Origin: Ophthalmolycus amberensis
Taxonomy: Eukaryota; Chordata; Actinopteri; Perciformes; Zoarcidae
Length of the DNA: 64,000 nucleotides
Assembly (NCBI GenBank): GCA_024529925.1
Contig: JAFEUB010001541.1
Span: forward strand, 57,501 to 121,500
Direction: 5' to 3'
Both the position numbers and the translations under genes were made by a program. How positions within the stretch are numbered: position 1 is the first letter of the stretch; each line of letters begins with the position of its first letter. Below are positions 39,201-48,364 of this stretch, piece by piece. Under the pieces are notes generated by a model. It was not told where the DNA came from and searched no databases. It saw only the letters and a program-made list of their open reading frames with translations.

Positions 39201-39762
39201 AGAATATTTTTATGTTCAGTTGGACTTTTGGATTATTCTGTTTTTGACTTGTTTTAAATCATACACGTCTGTCAGCAGGTCATCTGGTGACATGTGACCT
39301 CTAAACACATGTAGAGTATTCAGACTGACGTTTTACTGACTAAATACAGCTTTATTGTGCTGTATACATTTACTGTGGTCCAAAGAAGAGTCACAGATCT
39401 TATAACAGCTGAGGAGACAAACTAAATAATGCCTGTTCCCGCTGACTAATCGAATGTTCGTGTAAAATGTAGTGGCACAAATAAGAGCTCTATTTTTTCC
39501 AGGTGTAGAATTATAACCAACGTTAAAAGAAGATTGTTTCCTCTCCGTCAGATGTTTGTTTGGTCTTGGAGGTCTGTCCTCACCTCTGATTCGTTTTCCA
39601 GACTCCTTAACACATGTTGAGGGTATGAGCCTCATTGAGTTGACCTCTGACCCCACTGTAGTCTAAAAATACACCTGACAGACTAAATAAACATCTGTGC
39701 TGCAGGTCCGGATTTGACACATTTTTACTGTGTGAATGTCACTCGTGGGAACTCGGAGCTGA
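36230..39762. other. Intergenic, no gene recognised
   Basis: AT-rich DNA with minor simple repeats: (CA)n near 37415, (ATA)n near 38085-38100 and (AT)n near 38692. Several 60-110 codon frames occur on both strands, but none shows a domain or coding bias I recognise. Confidence 0.55.
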
Positions 39763-39766
39763 GAGG
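39763..39766. repeat. 4-bp target-site duplication GAGG (left)
   Basis: GAGG directly precedes the TG terminus of the retroviral element and recurs at 52505-52508 directly after the other end. A 5-bp AGAGG reading is also possible because the LTR ends in A, but TG...CA ends favour 4 bp. Confidence 0.85.
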
Positions 39767-40221
39767 TGTTAGATCCTGGGGTACTCCTGGCCCGATACGG
39801 GGCTACTTACTAACTCAGCTCTCTATTAAAAGATTCGTAGAGCTGGTGGTCTGGCGAGGGAACTCGCCTGGCTCCGCTCACTGCCGTTACTTCCGACGTC
39901 TACCCTGCTTCCTCCGGTCTGAGCGCGCTCGGCCGAGAGGCCAGTCCTGGCCCCGGGCGCTCCTACCAGTCGCGTCGGTTATGGCAGCTTCCCTCTTATG
40001 GATCCGGGCTCTTGGTGAATGCCAGGTTCGGTTTTAACGGCTAGGATTACTTCTTCTTAAAACCGTAAGGGATTGTTAAGTGGATTCGGTCTCTAGGATA
40101 ACCTTACAGAACTCAGTTGTCAGACATACAATAGATTTAACCTTTTACTGCCACGAGGAACTCTTAGTACTTTAAGCAAATAAATGCACTTGAGAAATTT
40201 ACTTTAAATGCAGATTAGATA

Positions 40222-40227
40222 TTTATT
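40222..40227 (-). promoter_or_regulatory. Candidate polyadenylation signal AATAAA in 3' LTR
   Basis: AATAAA on the minus strand (GCAATAAATATC), about 490 bp downstream of the TATA box. The equivalent in the 5' LTR is at 51575-51580. It is the only canonical signal I found downstream of the promoter within the LTR. Confidence 0.5.
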
Positions 40228-40712
40228 GCAGGTTATATTTGGTTAGTTTTTAGCAAGGGTTAGGCTACAGCTCACATAAAATGTTACTACACTTGATTCG
40301 TTATTAATTTCTTCTTAGATTATACTCATTAGTTTTAAAGGCCGAGACGGCTCGGTTGGAGCTGGATTTCAAAGGTCCGATGAAAAAGGTTCTTTTGGAG
40401 TTGTTAGGAGCGAAGGTCTGGCCAGACCCTCGGTCTCCTCCTGCTCTGCAGCGGAGTCCGTTCAACAGTCCTCAAGGCTCAGTACAAAGTCTTTTCCAGG
40501 ACCGCCGCGGTACTCCGGTGTTCAGTTGTTGAAGTCGAGCAGGGGGGAGAGGAAATTCTCCGTCTTTCAATCTTTGTCCACGAACTGCGGTCTTCTTTCC
40601 GTGAACAGAGACGAAGCCCTCGGATACTTCAGTTGCAATCGTCCGTATCTTCTCCTCAGAGCACTTGGACGGCTCTCGTGGTGAAATCCCATTTGGAGCT
40701 TGCAAACTGCTC

Positions 40713-40718
40713 CTTATA
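40713..40718 (-). promoter_or_regulatory. TATA box in 3' LTR
   Basis: TATAAG on the minus strand in the context AATATAAGGAGCAG, about 435 bp into the LTR; conserved in the other LTR. Confidence 0.6.
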
Positions 40719-41150
40719 TTCCTGATTCGGGCTCACAGTCCTCCCCCCCTCCTGCTCTGAACACATGATCTTTATCCCACCCTTTTGTGTAGGCGTTTGT
40801 TCTAGAACCTTCCCGATCTTTCCCTCTTGCTTGTATGAGTCATTCCTTACATCAGTTTTCCCTTGACCGCTCCCAAAACATCTGTTCCTGACTCACTCAG
40901 TTCTGCTATTTCACCATGACTTAACACTTTTTCTACATCTCAGCTCCGGTACACAAAACATTATTATAATCAGTTTTTACATTGGTTAAATCATTCTATG
41001 CATTTAAACATTTGTTATTCAATGATTATACACTTTATCTTTCGATTACACTTTAACTATTGATTTCTGAGTATATGCTTTGTGCTCTTATATCCTGACT
41101 TTCCCTTGAATGTGTGGAGGCAGCTCTCGTGATCTCAACTCTTATCGACA

Positions 41151-41160
41151 CCCCCTTCTT
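41151..41160 (-). promoter_or_regulatory. Polypurine tract
   Basis: AAGAAGGGGG on the minus strand directly abuts the TG that starts the 3' LTR, the position used to prime plus-strand DNA synthesis. Confidence 0.85.
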
Positions 41161-41166
41161 GAGGTC

Positions 41167-42057
41167 TCAGGCTGCCGCGTTGTGTCCCAAGTAGTCTTCT
41201 AGGAACTCATCATCTTCTTCGGCGGTGATGATGAGAACGTCATCCTCCGGGGAGGATGGCTCTGATCCTTCCTCCCAGCTGTCGATCACCACCAGGCCAT
41301 CCAGGCCTGGTGGCTGGAAATCCTGGAAGGGGTCGTCGTCCTTGGCATCTCTCAGCTGCTCGTCCATGCTCAGCACCAGGGCTATCACATTCTGGTCCAG
41401 AATGCTGTCTGGGGAGAGGGAAGCCGGGGTAGGGACCGGGCTGGTTGATGCCCCGTCTTTTGATTCGCGATATCCCGCTAATCCTTCAGGGATGACTTCC
41501 ACCAGTTCTCCGCATTCCTCGTCGTATCCCCACATCCCCATCAGATTTGGTATTATTCCTGCTGTCTCCGTCTGGCTGCCCATGTCTCGGTGTTCCACAC
41601 TTGTGATGCTCGCTGCGTCGTTATCTTTTTCTGGAGTTTGTGAGCGGTGCAACACCGCTGGCAGGCGTGGTCCAATGACGACGAAGCGGCCATCGGTGAG
41701 GTGGGTGGTGGATACTCGGGTGCCATCAGGGTACTCCCATATTTTTGTATATACCGGGCAGTATATACCATCAGTGTAGAGCAGGACTGCCGGTCCGGTT
41801 CTCTCAGCGGAGGTCCATACGGCTTTTGCCTTTGCTTCTACCTCCATACAGTCGACCACATTCATTGCAGGTATATAAGGGGTTCTTCCCTTGCAGAAGA
41901 GGCCGCTGGCCGCTCCTATTGGGAAATGCCCCAAGTAGCACTGGGTGCACCATAAGGCCGGGGTTACCTCCCATAGGTGCAATATCTTCTCCTGGAGGAT
42001 CCCACAGCAGATACAGCGGGCATCCTCCTGGAATGATTTTGAACACAAAGACTTCAT
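41167..42057 (-). CDS. Retroviral accessory ORF: Cys-rich N-terminus, acidic C-terminus (possible transactivator)
   Basis: Intact 296-codon ORF from an ATG at 42057, ending only a few bases before the polypurine tract. I do not recognise its family. The N-terminal 60 residues hold Cys5, the cluster CICC (15-18), CTQC (37-40), His44 and Cys55, a spacing suggestive of a zinc-binding fold. The central part (about 65-135) looks like a compact globular domain. Residues 205-290 are Ser/Pro- and Asp/Glu-rich, with hydrophobic residues embedded near the end (DDVLIITAEEDDEFLEDYL), as in acidic transcription-activation domains. Complex retroviruses such as foamy viruses encode a DNA-binding transactivator in this position with an acidic activation domain, so a transactivator role is a reasonable inference, not a demonstrated homology. 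It is probably expressed from a spliced mRNA or an internal promoter. Confidence 0.8.
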   Translation of the reverse strand: MKSLCSKSFQEDARCICCGILQEKILHLWEVTPALWCTQCYLGHFPIGAASGLFCKGRTPYIPAMNVVDCMEVEAKAKAVWTSAERTGPAVLLYTDGIYCPVYTKIWEYPDGTRVSTTHLTDGRFVVIGPRLPAVLHRSQTPEKDNDAASITSVEHRDMGSQTETAGIIPNLMGMWGYDEECGELVEVIPEGLAGYRESKDGASTSPVPTPASLSPDSILDQNVIALVLSMDEQLRDAKDDDPFQDFQPPGLDGLVVIDSWEEGSEPSSPEDDVLIITAEEDDEFLEDYLGHNAAA

Positions 42058-42130
42058 TAATTATTATTTTCTTTAGCGCGTTTATACAAGCAAAGCTAGC
42101 AAGCAGGGGGTGGTCTTATTTCCATTCTTT

Positions 42131-42895
42131 TTAAGGCCCCCTCTCGTTATTGGAGCGCTTTGTAGAGCGCCGTTTAGCCAGGGAATGCAGCCATGGAGAC
42201 GCCAACACCATTGGAGGAGGGGTGGTGCCTGGGCTTGTGGGCCCATCCTTTCTCGGGAACAGAGGCTCATACATCATTAGCCAAGCTGCTATACCGATCG
42301 ATGATTCAGAACCAGCCCAGTAGATGGCGACTGTTATGCCCCAACCCAGGCCCCAAAGAGTAATGGCGCCGATCTTGTGGAGCCAACGCCCTCTTCCTCT
42401 TTTCTTCATAGCCATGGTCATGACCACGAGGTACGCCAGTGCTGCAACTGCCATCATGGCCTCGACGATTGCTGAGACCAGTTTTAGTGGGTTGTAGAAA
42501 ATTGCAGCGAGGTCGATTCCCACCCAGATGATCACTGCTCCTGCCTTCACTAGACCGAGGCGGGTGGAGTCGATGTGGATTCTCCCCAGGAGGTATGTTG
42601 CGAACCAGGACAGGGTGAGCCACATCGATCCTCGATAGATGTTTTCAATCCCTGTCTTCAGACACCCTACAACTAGGGCTAGTATTCTTAGTGGCTGATC
42701 TATGGACCAGTCGCCCCTACAACAGTAGAAGAACCATATGATCTCAAGGACCCAAAAGTCCAGTTCGGTTAAGCGAATCACTGGCTTGCAGATGCGTTCT
42801 GCGTCAGAGGAGTTCTTGAATGCTTCAGTTATACTCACTCCGAAGGTGGTCATTACTGAAGGTTCAGTGGTTGTGGTATTGGTGGCGTTGGTCAT
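42131..42895 (-). CDS. Retroviral accessory ORF: multi-pass membrane protein
   Basis: Intact ORF of 254 codons from an ATG at 42895. The frame is open further upstream, overlapping no other gene, but without ATG. It lies between Env (stop at 42993) and the Cys-rich ORF (ATG at 42057). The N-terminal 45 residues are Thr/Asn-rich with potential N-glycosylation sites. They are followed by six or seven hydrophobic segments at roughly 46-58, 71-87, 90-104, 115-134, 139-163, 174-195 and perhaps 199-210. A basic loop (KKRGRGRW) follows the fifth, and the cytosol-like tail is Pro- and Arg/Lys-rich. I do not recognise a family. A polytopic membrane protein is unusual for a retrovirus; it could have been captured from a host gene. 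Function unknown. Confidence 0.75.
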   Translation of the reverse strand: MTNATNTTTTEPSVMTTFGVSITEAFKNSSDAERICKPVIRLTELDFWVLEIIWFFYCCRGDWSIDQPLRILALVVGCLKTGIENIYRGSMWLTLSWFATYLLGRIHIDSTRLGLVKAGAVIIWVGIDLAAIFYNPLKLVSAIVEAMMAVAALAYLVVMTMAMKKRGRGRWLHKIGAITLWGLGWGITVAIYWAGSESSIGIAAWLMMYEPLFPRKDGPTSPGTTPPPMVLASPWLHSLAKRRSTKRSNNERGP

Positions 42896-42992
42896 CTTGG
42901 CTTTTTTAGGATATTTTGTTCTTGTCTCAGTACTAGGCTCTTGGTTGAGGCTCCGGGTCTGCAATGGCTATGGCGCTCCAATGGTTCCCCCT

Positions 42993-45095
42993 TTATAGGT
43001 GGGTAGACTCCTCCCTTGTTCGTGGGCGGCGCCTCTCCTTTACTTCTCCTTTTTTCTTCGACTTCCCCTTAAAGCACGAGGCAACAGCGGCTGCTACCCC
43101 GCCCTTAATGGCGGCACATATTATTAGGCCCAGGATCACAATTCCAACAATCATCATCAAATAGGGCCAAAGCCAGGAGAACAAACTCCCCATCCAGCCC
43201 CTTATGACCGTGAATCCTTCTCCAATCTTCCCTGCCAATTCTTCCACTACGATGGTTGCGGTCCCGACTATAGAGGACCCTGTTAGTTCGATCCAACTGC
43301 ACTCGTGTTCTCTTCGGCCGCTCCCGCAACTTAGCCAGTGTTCTTCTGGCTCATAGCACGTTCCGTTCCCATATATGCGGTTAGCACCTACCCATTCAAA
43401 TCCTTTGTCTTCCTTTCCCTCACAGAGACTCTTCCTGAAGGCGTGGCCCTCAGCTAGAAAAACTGTAGGGTCTGTTACTGGGGGGATGATTTGGCCGTTC
43501 ACATTCACTCTGTCTTTCATGCGATGGCCCAGGATTAAGTTGGTACAGCTGCTGGTTAGTGGCCCTGATCGTCTCCATTTCTTGTCTTTATCCTTCTTCC
43601 AGGTTACCTCTTGCACGTGGGTTTCATATTCAGTTCCATAGTGTGTCTGGCAATGGTCTTTCCATCCTGGCACAGTCTCACAATGTCCCCCGGCCAGGCT
43701 GATGTTGCAGGTCGTGTTTCCTCGGTTGCATTCCATCTTCCAGGGCCGCGGGCCTATATATGGTTCTGGTCGGCTCCATACCCCAGGCCAGATGTCTCTT
43801 TCTTTCGAGTATACTGTAGCCAGGTACTGATATTTCACCCAGTAGTTTGAGGTTTGAGTTAGACATGGTACCACCCATTCTAACACTTCATCCTTCTGTA
43901 GGCCCCACCAGGTTGAGGTATCGTCCCTGGTGTGGGCTTCTTTCCATGCCTGCAGGGTTCCTTTGATCGTCTGATTCTTTTTCAGACCCGTGCAGTCATA
44001 CTGCCACGTTCCGTAAGTCCGGTACCACTCCTGCCAGAGTGTGCATCGCGGGGAGGCTCCGTCGGCCAAATACTCTGTTCCATTCAGAGCTTCGAACATT
44101 TTGTTGGTCACACAAGTGTCAATTTTTTGGAAATCCCCTCTTGGGGCTGTCATTAACTCCTCGGGTGTTGGCAGTTTCTGTACATACATATCGGTTGTCC
44201 TTGGTCCCAAAAGGCCGTGGCTGGCTCTGGAGTATCCCTGCGTGAAGGCCCCTTTGAAATGAACCAGCGGGGTTATCCATATCCAGGGCAGAGTGCCGTT
44301 GAGCCACTCCTCGTGCCGGGCATTAGGTAGGGGTAGATAGATGTACTTATGAGCCTGATACTGTGGTTTGTTAACCGGAGTTATTACGAAGTAATTCTGC
44401 CTTTCGCAATAAAAGAACACATTCCAGAAGCACTTATCTAGGAGAGGGAGCTTGTTTGTTTTACAATGCCGCGTCCATATCCTGCTCCTATTTTTCCGAA
44501 GACTGTCACGCGGCTTGAATATTGGCGGCGGCTGCTGCTTTTCTTTGTCTTCTTGAGCCGTGGGTAGAACTTCCTCTTCTTCCTCCTGCTCATCCTGGGT
44601 GACATTGTCAGCTCGGTTGGTGACGTTCTGCTGCTGGTGGTTGGTGGTGTTACCTAGTGGCTTCACTGGCTTCACTTTATCTTTAATCCGCCGGGGTTTA
44701 CGTCGCGGCGGTGTGGCCTCGCAGGTGAGATTGTAGTTTCCCCAGAACATCCCTTCTGCCGGTAAAATTGTTAAACACGTATCATTGCGGTGGCTCGCTG
44801 CATAGGTTACCTCGGGTTTCCAGTATCCCTCGTTCCCTTGCTCTGCCCATGAGACACATGCCCATGAACAGTACCAGCCTGGGACACCATTTTCGGGGTA
44901 GATCCAATTACACTGTGCCCCTTTTTCTTCTGTGGCTTTCTTCATCATAATTGTAATCTTCATCTCCGCTCCTTGCGTAGATACATCATCTATTCTCCAT
45001 GTCGAGTTCTCTATTACTTTCTGGAATTCACCTGCCCAGTCTGCTTCTTCACCTGTCACGTTGGTCACGTTGATTTTCTGTTCCCAGATAGTCAT
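42993..45095 (-). CDS. env: Retroviral envelope glycoprotein
   Basis: Uninterrupted 700-codon ORF. Many Cys and N-X-S/T sites mark a secreted glycoprotein. There are two basic proprotein-cleavage-like sites: RKNR at 200-203, preceded by an acidic/Pro-rich linker, and KWRR at 506-509, the better candidate for a surface/transmembrane boundary. A strong membrane anchor spans about 644-672, followed by a short basic cytoplasmic tail (KGKSKKKGEVKERRRPR). I see no classical CX6CC motif in the C-terminal subunit. No signal peptide follows the ATG at 45095, but the same frame is open back to the pol stop at 45165 and includes a hydrophobic stretch (NLTATIIAWMTIW) across the ATG. The true N-terminus may therefore come from a spliced leader exon. 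Env follows pol after 69 nt in the frame of the integrase ORF. Family not recognised from sequence alone. Confidence 0.88.
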   Translation of the reverse strand: MTIWEQKINVTNVTGEEADWAGEFQKVIENSTWRIDDVSTQGAEMKITIMMKKATEEKGAQCNWIYPENGVPGWYCSWACVSWAEQGNEGYWKPEVTYAASHRNDTCLTILPAEGMFWGNYNLTCEATPPRRKPRRIKDKVKPVKPLGNTTNHQQQNVTNRADNVTQDEQEEEEEVLPTAQEDKEKQQPPPIFKPRDSLRKNRSRIWTRHCKTNKLPLLDKCFWNVFFYCERQNYFVITPVNKPQYQAHKYIYLPLPNARHEEWLNGTLPWIWITPLVHFKGAFTQGYSRASHGLLGPRTTDMYVQKLPTPEELMTAPRGDFQKIDTCVTNKMFEALNGTEYLADGASPRCTLWQEWYRTYGTWQYDCTGLKKNQTIKGTLQAWKEAHTRDDTSTWWGLQKDEVLEWVVPCLTQTSNYWVKYQYLATVYSKERDIWPGVWSRPEPYIGPRPWKMECNRGNTTCNISLAGGHCETVPGWKDHCQTHYGTEYETHVQEVTWKKDKDKKWRRSGPLTSSCTNLILGHRMKDRVNVNGQIIPPVTDPTVFLAEGHAFRKSLCEGKEDKGFEWVGANRIYGNGTCYEPEEHWLSCGSGRREHECSWIELTGSSIVGTATIVVEELAGKIGEGFTVIRGWMGSLFSWLWPYLMMIVGIVILGLIICAAIKGGVAAAVASCFKGKSKKKGEVKERRRPRTREESTHL

Positions 45096-45164
45096 CCACG
45101 CGATGATGGTAGCTGTCAGGTTCGGTGACGTCCCACCCCCTTCTTGGACTTGACTGGTTTTCTC

Positions 45165-45560
45165 CTAGTACGGAACTGGCTTCAGCTGCCCTACTCCTTG
45201 GATTCCTTTTTTCTTAAGTTGAACCGTGTTACTGTCCAATATCTTGACTATTATGTCGGATTTATCGTACTTGGCTTTAACTGCAGAGTTAGATGCACCA
45301 ACCTGAGCCTTGATCCAGACGCGCTGTCCTACTCGAAGTGGCACTTTTTGCTCAAGCTTGGGTCCTTTATCTTCCGAGCCCCGTCCCACTTCCTGTGACG
45401 TGAAGGGGCGGCGCATCAGCTCCTCCGCAGGGGAGGGCCTGTCACTTCGGTGGCGGTCGTTCAGGGCCTTGGCAATTTCCAGGGTTTTAGTGCTCCATTC
45501 TCTTGAGTTGGCATTTTTCCCAATCCAACTTTTCACCAAGCCAATGGTCCTTTCCACCAC
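45165..45560 (-). pseudogene. pol: Integrase C-terminal part, separated from pol by a frame change
   Basis: A 131-codon stretch (GTG-initiated as listed; the frame opens near 45588) that begins with the catalytic-core Glu region (VERTIGLVKSWIG) and continues through the C-terminal DNA-binding domain (VGQRVWIK and following SH3-like strands), ending PVPY with TAG at 45165. It completes the integrase whose N-terminal zinc domain and first two catalytic Asp residues are in the preceding ORF. The two frames differ by one base. The likeliest site is the run of five G (plus strand) at 45572-45576, so a single-base indel, real or from sequencing, separates them. Not an independent gene. Confidence 0.85.
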
Positions 45561-48204
45561 CCCGTTGGCCTGGGGGAGAGTAGATCCTCATCACCCCCTG
45601 CTGTTGGCACCACTGGTCCACTTTAGCATTGCGAAAGTGCGTCCCGTTGTCAGTCCTGAGCTCCTTAGGCACCCCTAAGTAGCCACAGACTTGGTCCAGC
45701 ATGCTAACAACACTGTTGCCGTTAGCTTTTCTTACTGCTTTTGTGGTTACATATCCTGACATGGAGTCCACAAGCACCAACAGGTACTTTTCTCCGCTTT
45801 TACCCGGTACCCCTAAGGGTCCTGCCACATCCATGCAGATAGAACCCCAGGGTACGGTACTTTTAATGGTGAGTCCTCCCACCCTTTGTCCTCTCCTTCC
45901 TGCGTTGTATCGACCACACAACTCACAGTCTTTTAGGATTCTGCGGACTTCTTTCTCAGGAATCCAGAGTCGCTGCTTTTCCAGTTCCCTTCGCGTCGGA
46001 ACGGTGCCTGCGTGTCCTAGTGCCTCGTGCACTGCCTGCACCACTTCCTTCACATTTTCTTCTGGGACTACCCTTCCTTTGGGCAAATCTTCCCACTTCT
46101 CGATCCCAACAAAGACAATCTGTCTCATCTGGACGAAACGATCCACTTCTTCGTTTCCTTGCCAATGAGTTCCTACTCGCGTGTGGGCCCTCTGGTGCAC
46201 CACTTCGAGCTCCATTGTTAGCCGCAATTCGGCTATTTTTCTCCATAGGTTTTCGTGAGCTACTTTCTTGTTTTTAGCACTCTCAAAACCATTTTCTTCC
46301 CATATGGACAGGTCTTCATTAAGGGCCTGGGCACAGTAATAACTGTCTGTTATCACCCTGGCTCGTTTTACCCTTCTTCGCTCCAACTCGAGCAGACCTT
46401 CCAGTATTGCTGTCACTTCCCCGGTCTGGGCACTGCCGGGGATTTGGCCTCTTTGTCTGGAGCGCTCCTTCTCTTGGTGTTTGAGAATGAAGCCCCAGTA
46501 GGCTTTGTCGTCTGGTCCTTTTCTCGATCCGTCGGTGTATAGAGTCCACTCTATCGGTTCGGATGGTGTTTCATCTTGTCTCGTCTTTTTCTTACTCACG
46601 GGTTGTGCAGGGCCGATTTCGAGGTCCGGGTCCAGTAGGATGTCTTCCCAACGACCCCACCTTGCGTTCGTTGCCTTCGTGCTTTCTACCGTGGCTTTTC
46701 TTAGGAATCGATGGACCTGGCTTTGAGTGAGGACCCTGATGCCCTGCCCTTGAGCAAGGTCTTTCAGGGTGCTCCAATACCTTGCCAGAACTGCCAACTC
46801 CTTCTCTTCTGCTGGATATTTCTTTTCCACAGAGGACAGGGTATAGCTCCACAGAGTGACTATTCCCCCCCCTTCGTTGCACACTTTTACCTCTGCGTCA
46901 TCGTCGTTGCAACTGACCTCCGCCACCAGCTTCATTGTCAGACTTCGTGGCTCCAGCCGCAAAGCTTCTTTAATGGCTGTCCGCAGGTTTTCCAAACTGT
47001 TTTGGTCCGTTGCTGTCCATTCCCACTTTTTGTGGGAGTCTTCTGGCTTTTCTTTTCTTAGTTTCATGTACAATGGTCTTGCGTACTTCTGGTAGCTAGG
47101 GACATGGTCCCTGACGTAGTTGCAGAGTCCCAGCACCTTCTGTAGTTCATTCAGCGAGGTTGGCGGGTCGATCTGCTCTACTTTATCCCGGAATCCATCC
47201 GAGAGTCCCAGGTCGTTGGAGACCTGAAACCCCAAGTAGTTCACTTGGAATCGTCCAAATTGGCATTTCTTTAGATTCAATTTCAATCCTGCCACTGTTA
47301 GTCGTTCTGTGACTTTTCTCAATCTGTCCAGATGTTCTTCTTCGGTGTCATCTGCAATGAATACATCATCGATGTATATGGTTGTGTCTAGGCCGTCCAG
47401 TATGTCCATTACGGCCGACTGGAAAACATTCGGAGAGTTTTTGTAGCCTTGCGGTAGCCGTTCCCAGACGTACGCTTTACCTTTGTGGGTGAACGCGGTT
47501 TTGCCCTGGGAGGCTTTGGCTAGTTTCAGCGAGAAAAACCCGTTTGCCAGATCTATGCAGGATTTGTACCTTTTTAGTCTCAGTGTTTTCAGCGTCCCTT
47601 GGGGGTTGATCAGGCTGGCTCGGTTGGCGACAGTCCTGCGGTTGAGGGCTTTAAAGTTGATTACTGGTCTCCATCCTCCTCCCGATGACTCAGGCTTTTT
47701 GACTGCCTGTATTGGGCTGTTGGTGATGGGATTTGGCTCCTCTCGCACCACCCCTAGCTCGCTGAGCTCTGTGACTATCAGGTCCATTTCTGCAACTGCC
47801 CCTGGATTCAGGGGGTATTGGCGGACGGGCGGGTGTACACCCCCTTCTATGGTGTGGGTATACTTCGCAGCCATTTCTCCACAGTCATTTTTGAACCTAG
47901 CCACTCCGGCTTGGGATAGTATGTCTTTTAGCGTTTCTTTTCCTTCCGGGGAAAAGTCGCTTTCTTCGGTCTTTTGCTTTGTCACTTCTGGAATGTCCAC
48001 TGGTTTGTACCACTCCCGTGATAACGTTCCCATCTGGATTAGCTTTGCCCCTAGGATTTCTAATCGCTGGTTTACCGGGGTTCGACCTTCTGGGCCGCTA
48101 TGCAGCTCTTTTAGGTCCATTATTGTCATCAAATTGTAGGGTCCTAGAGCCCACACAACTCCTTTCCAGACGCTAAAACGGAATCTTTTTGATGGTTCCG
48201 TCGG
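45487..48204 (-). CDS. pol: Pol: reverse transcriptase, RNase H, integrase (N-terminal and core part)
   Basis: The frame is open from 48204; the first codon usable as listed is GTG at 48156, giving 889 codons. Domains in that numbering: RT about 105-350, with Asp202, LPQG (234-237) and catalytic YIDD (261-264); connection about 350-535; RNase H with TDGS (Asp542), Glu580, TDS (Asp604) and Asp672; integrase zinc domain His710, His715, Cys744, Cys747; integrase core Asp776 and Asp836. The third catalytic residue (Glu) and the C-terminal domain lie in another frame (45165-45560). Pol is in the same frame as the capsid ORF but out of frame with the protease ORF that lies between them, overlapping it by 32 nt. 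Pol replicates the RNA genome into DNA and inserts it. This copy would need frame changes to make a complete polyprotein. Confidence 0.93.
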   Translation of the reverse strand, partial: PTEPSKRFRFSVWKGVVWALGPYNLMTIMDLKELHSGPEGRTPVNQRLEILGAKLIQMGTLSREWYKPVDIPEVTKQKTEESDFSPEGKETLKDILSQAGVARFKNDCGEMAAKYTHTIEGGVHPPVRQYPLNPGAVAEMDLIVTELSELGVVREEPNPITNSPIQAVKKPESSGGGWRPVINFKALNRRTVANRASLINPQGTLKTLRLKRYKSCIDLANGFFSLKLAKASQGKTAFTHKGKAYVWERLPQGYKNSPNVFQSAVMDILDGLDTTIYIDDVFIADDTEEEHLDRLRKVTERLTVAGLKLNLKKCQFGRFQVNYLGFQVSNDLGLSDGFRDKVEQIDPPTSLNELQKVLGLCNYVRDHVPSYQKYARPLYMKLRKEKPEDSHKKWEWTATDQNSLENLRTAIKEALRLEPRSLTMKLVAEVSCNDDDAEVKVCNEGGGIVTLWSYTLSSVEKKYPAEEKELAVLARYWSTLKDLAQGQGIRVLTQSQVHRFLRKATVESTKATNARWGRWEDILLDPDLEIGPAQPVSKKKTRQDETPSEPIEWTLYTDGSRKGPDDKAYWGFILKHQEKERSRQRGQIPGSAQTGEVTAILEGLLELERRRVKRARVITDSYYCAQALNEDLSIWEENGFESAKNKKVAHENLWRKIAELRLTMELEVVHQRAHTRVGTHWQGNEEVDRFVQMRQIVFVGIEKWEDLPKGRVVPEENVKEVVQAVHEALGHAGTVPTRRELEKQRLWIPEKEVRRILKDCELCGRYNAGRRGQRVGGLTIKSTVPWGSICMDVAGPLGVPGKSGEKYLLVLVDSMSGYVTTKAVRKANGNSVVSMLDQVCGYLGVPKELRTDNGTHFRNAKVDQWCQQQGVMRIYSPPGQRGGGKDHWLGEKLDWEKCQLKRMEH

Positions 48205-48364
48205 CTAGTTTAACTGTCAGGTGTCCTTTTGTTTCAAGGCATTTGCGGGTCATCGACACTTCAGCACCAGTATCTACCTGATAGGGGATTCCATCCACGT
48301 CGGTGTATATGTCGTCCCCCACCCAATAGGCATGATCCACTGTGACCCGCGCCCGCTTAGCCAT
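48173..48364 (-). CDS. pro: Retroviral aspartic protease (partial in this frame)
   Basis: A 63-codon ORF whose ATG overlaps the capsid ORF stop as TAATG. It carries the aspartic-protease active-site motif VDTGAEVS preceded by the usual hydrophobic strands, but is shorter than a typical retroviral protease of about 100-125 residues. The expected C-terminal part falls in the frame of pol. PR is in the -1 frame relative to both the capsid ORF and pol. A -1 shift or reinitiation could give Gag-to-PR, but PR-to-pol requires a +1 change, which is unusual. I see no canonical X XXY YYZ slippery site at either junction. Confidence 0.8.
   Translation of the reverse strand: MAKRARVTVDHAYWVGDDIYTDVDGIPYQVDTGAEVSMTRKCLETKGHLTVKLADGTIKKIPF

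Larger units (their letters stand above)
39767..41150 (-). repeat. 3' LTR of the endogenous retrovirus (1384 bp)
   Basis: On the minus strand it starts TGTCGATAAG and ends GATCTAACA. A TATA box (TATAAG) lies at 40713-40718, putting the transcription start near 40685. AATAAA at 40222-40227 could be the polyadenylation signal. These landmarks suggest U3 of about 460 bp, a long R of about 480 bp and U5 of about 440 bp; the R/U5 limits are inferred. Confidence 0.95.

Noticed and set aside
39714..40037. Plus-strand frame across the LTR edge
   Set aside because: Antisense to the LTR and extends into host flank; a shadow of LTR sequence.
40472..40705. 77-codon frame inside both LTRs
   Set aside because: Starts with TTG, lies downstream of the TATA box in R/U5, and has no recognisable domain; its presence in both LTRs merely follows from LTR duplication.
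47483..48139. 218-codon plus-strand frame
   Set aside because: Antisense shadow of the reverse transcriptase coding region.
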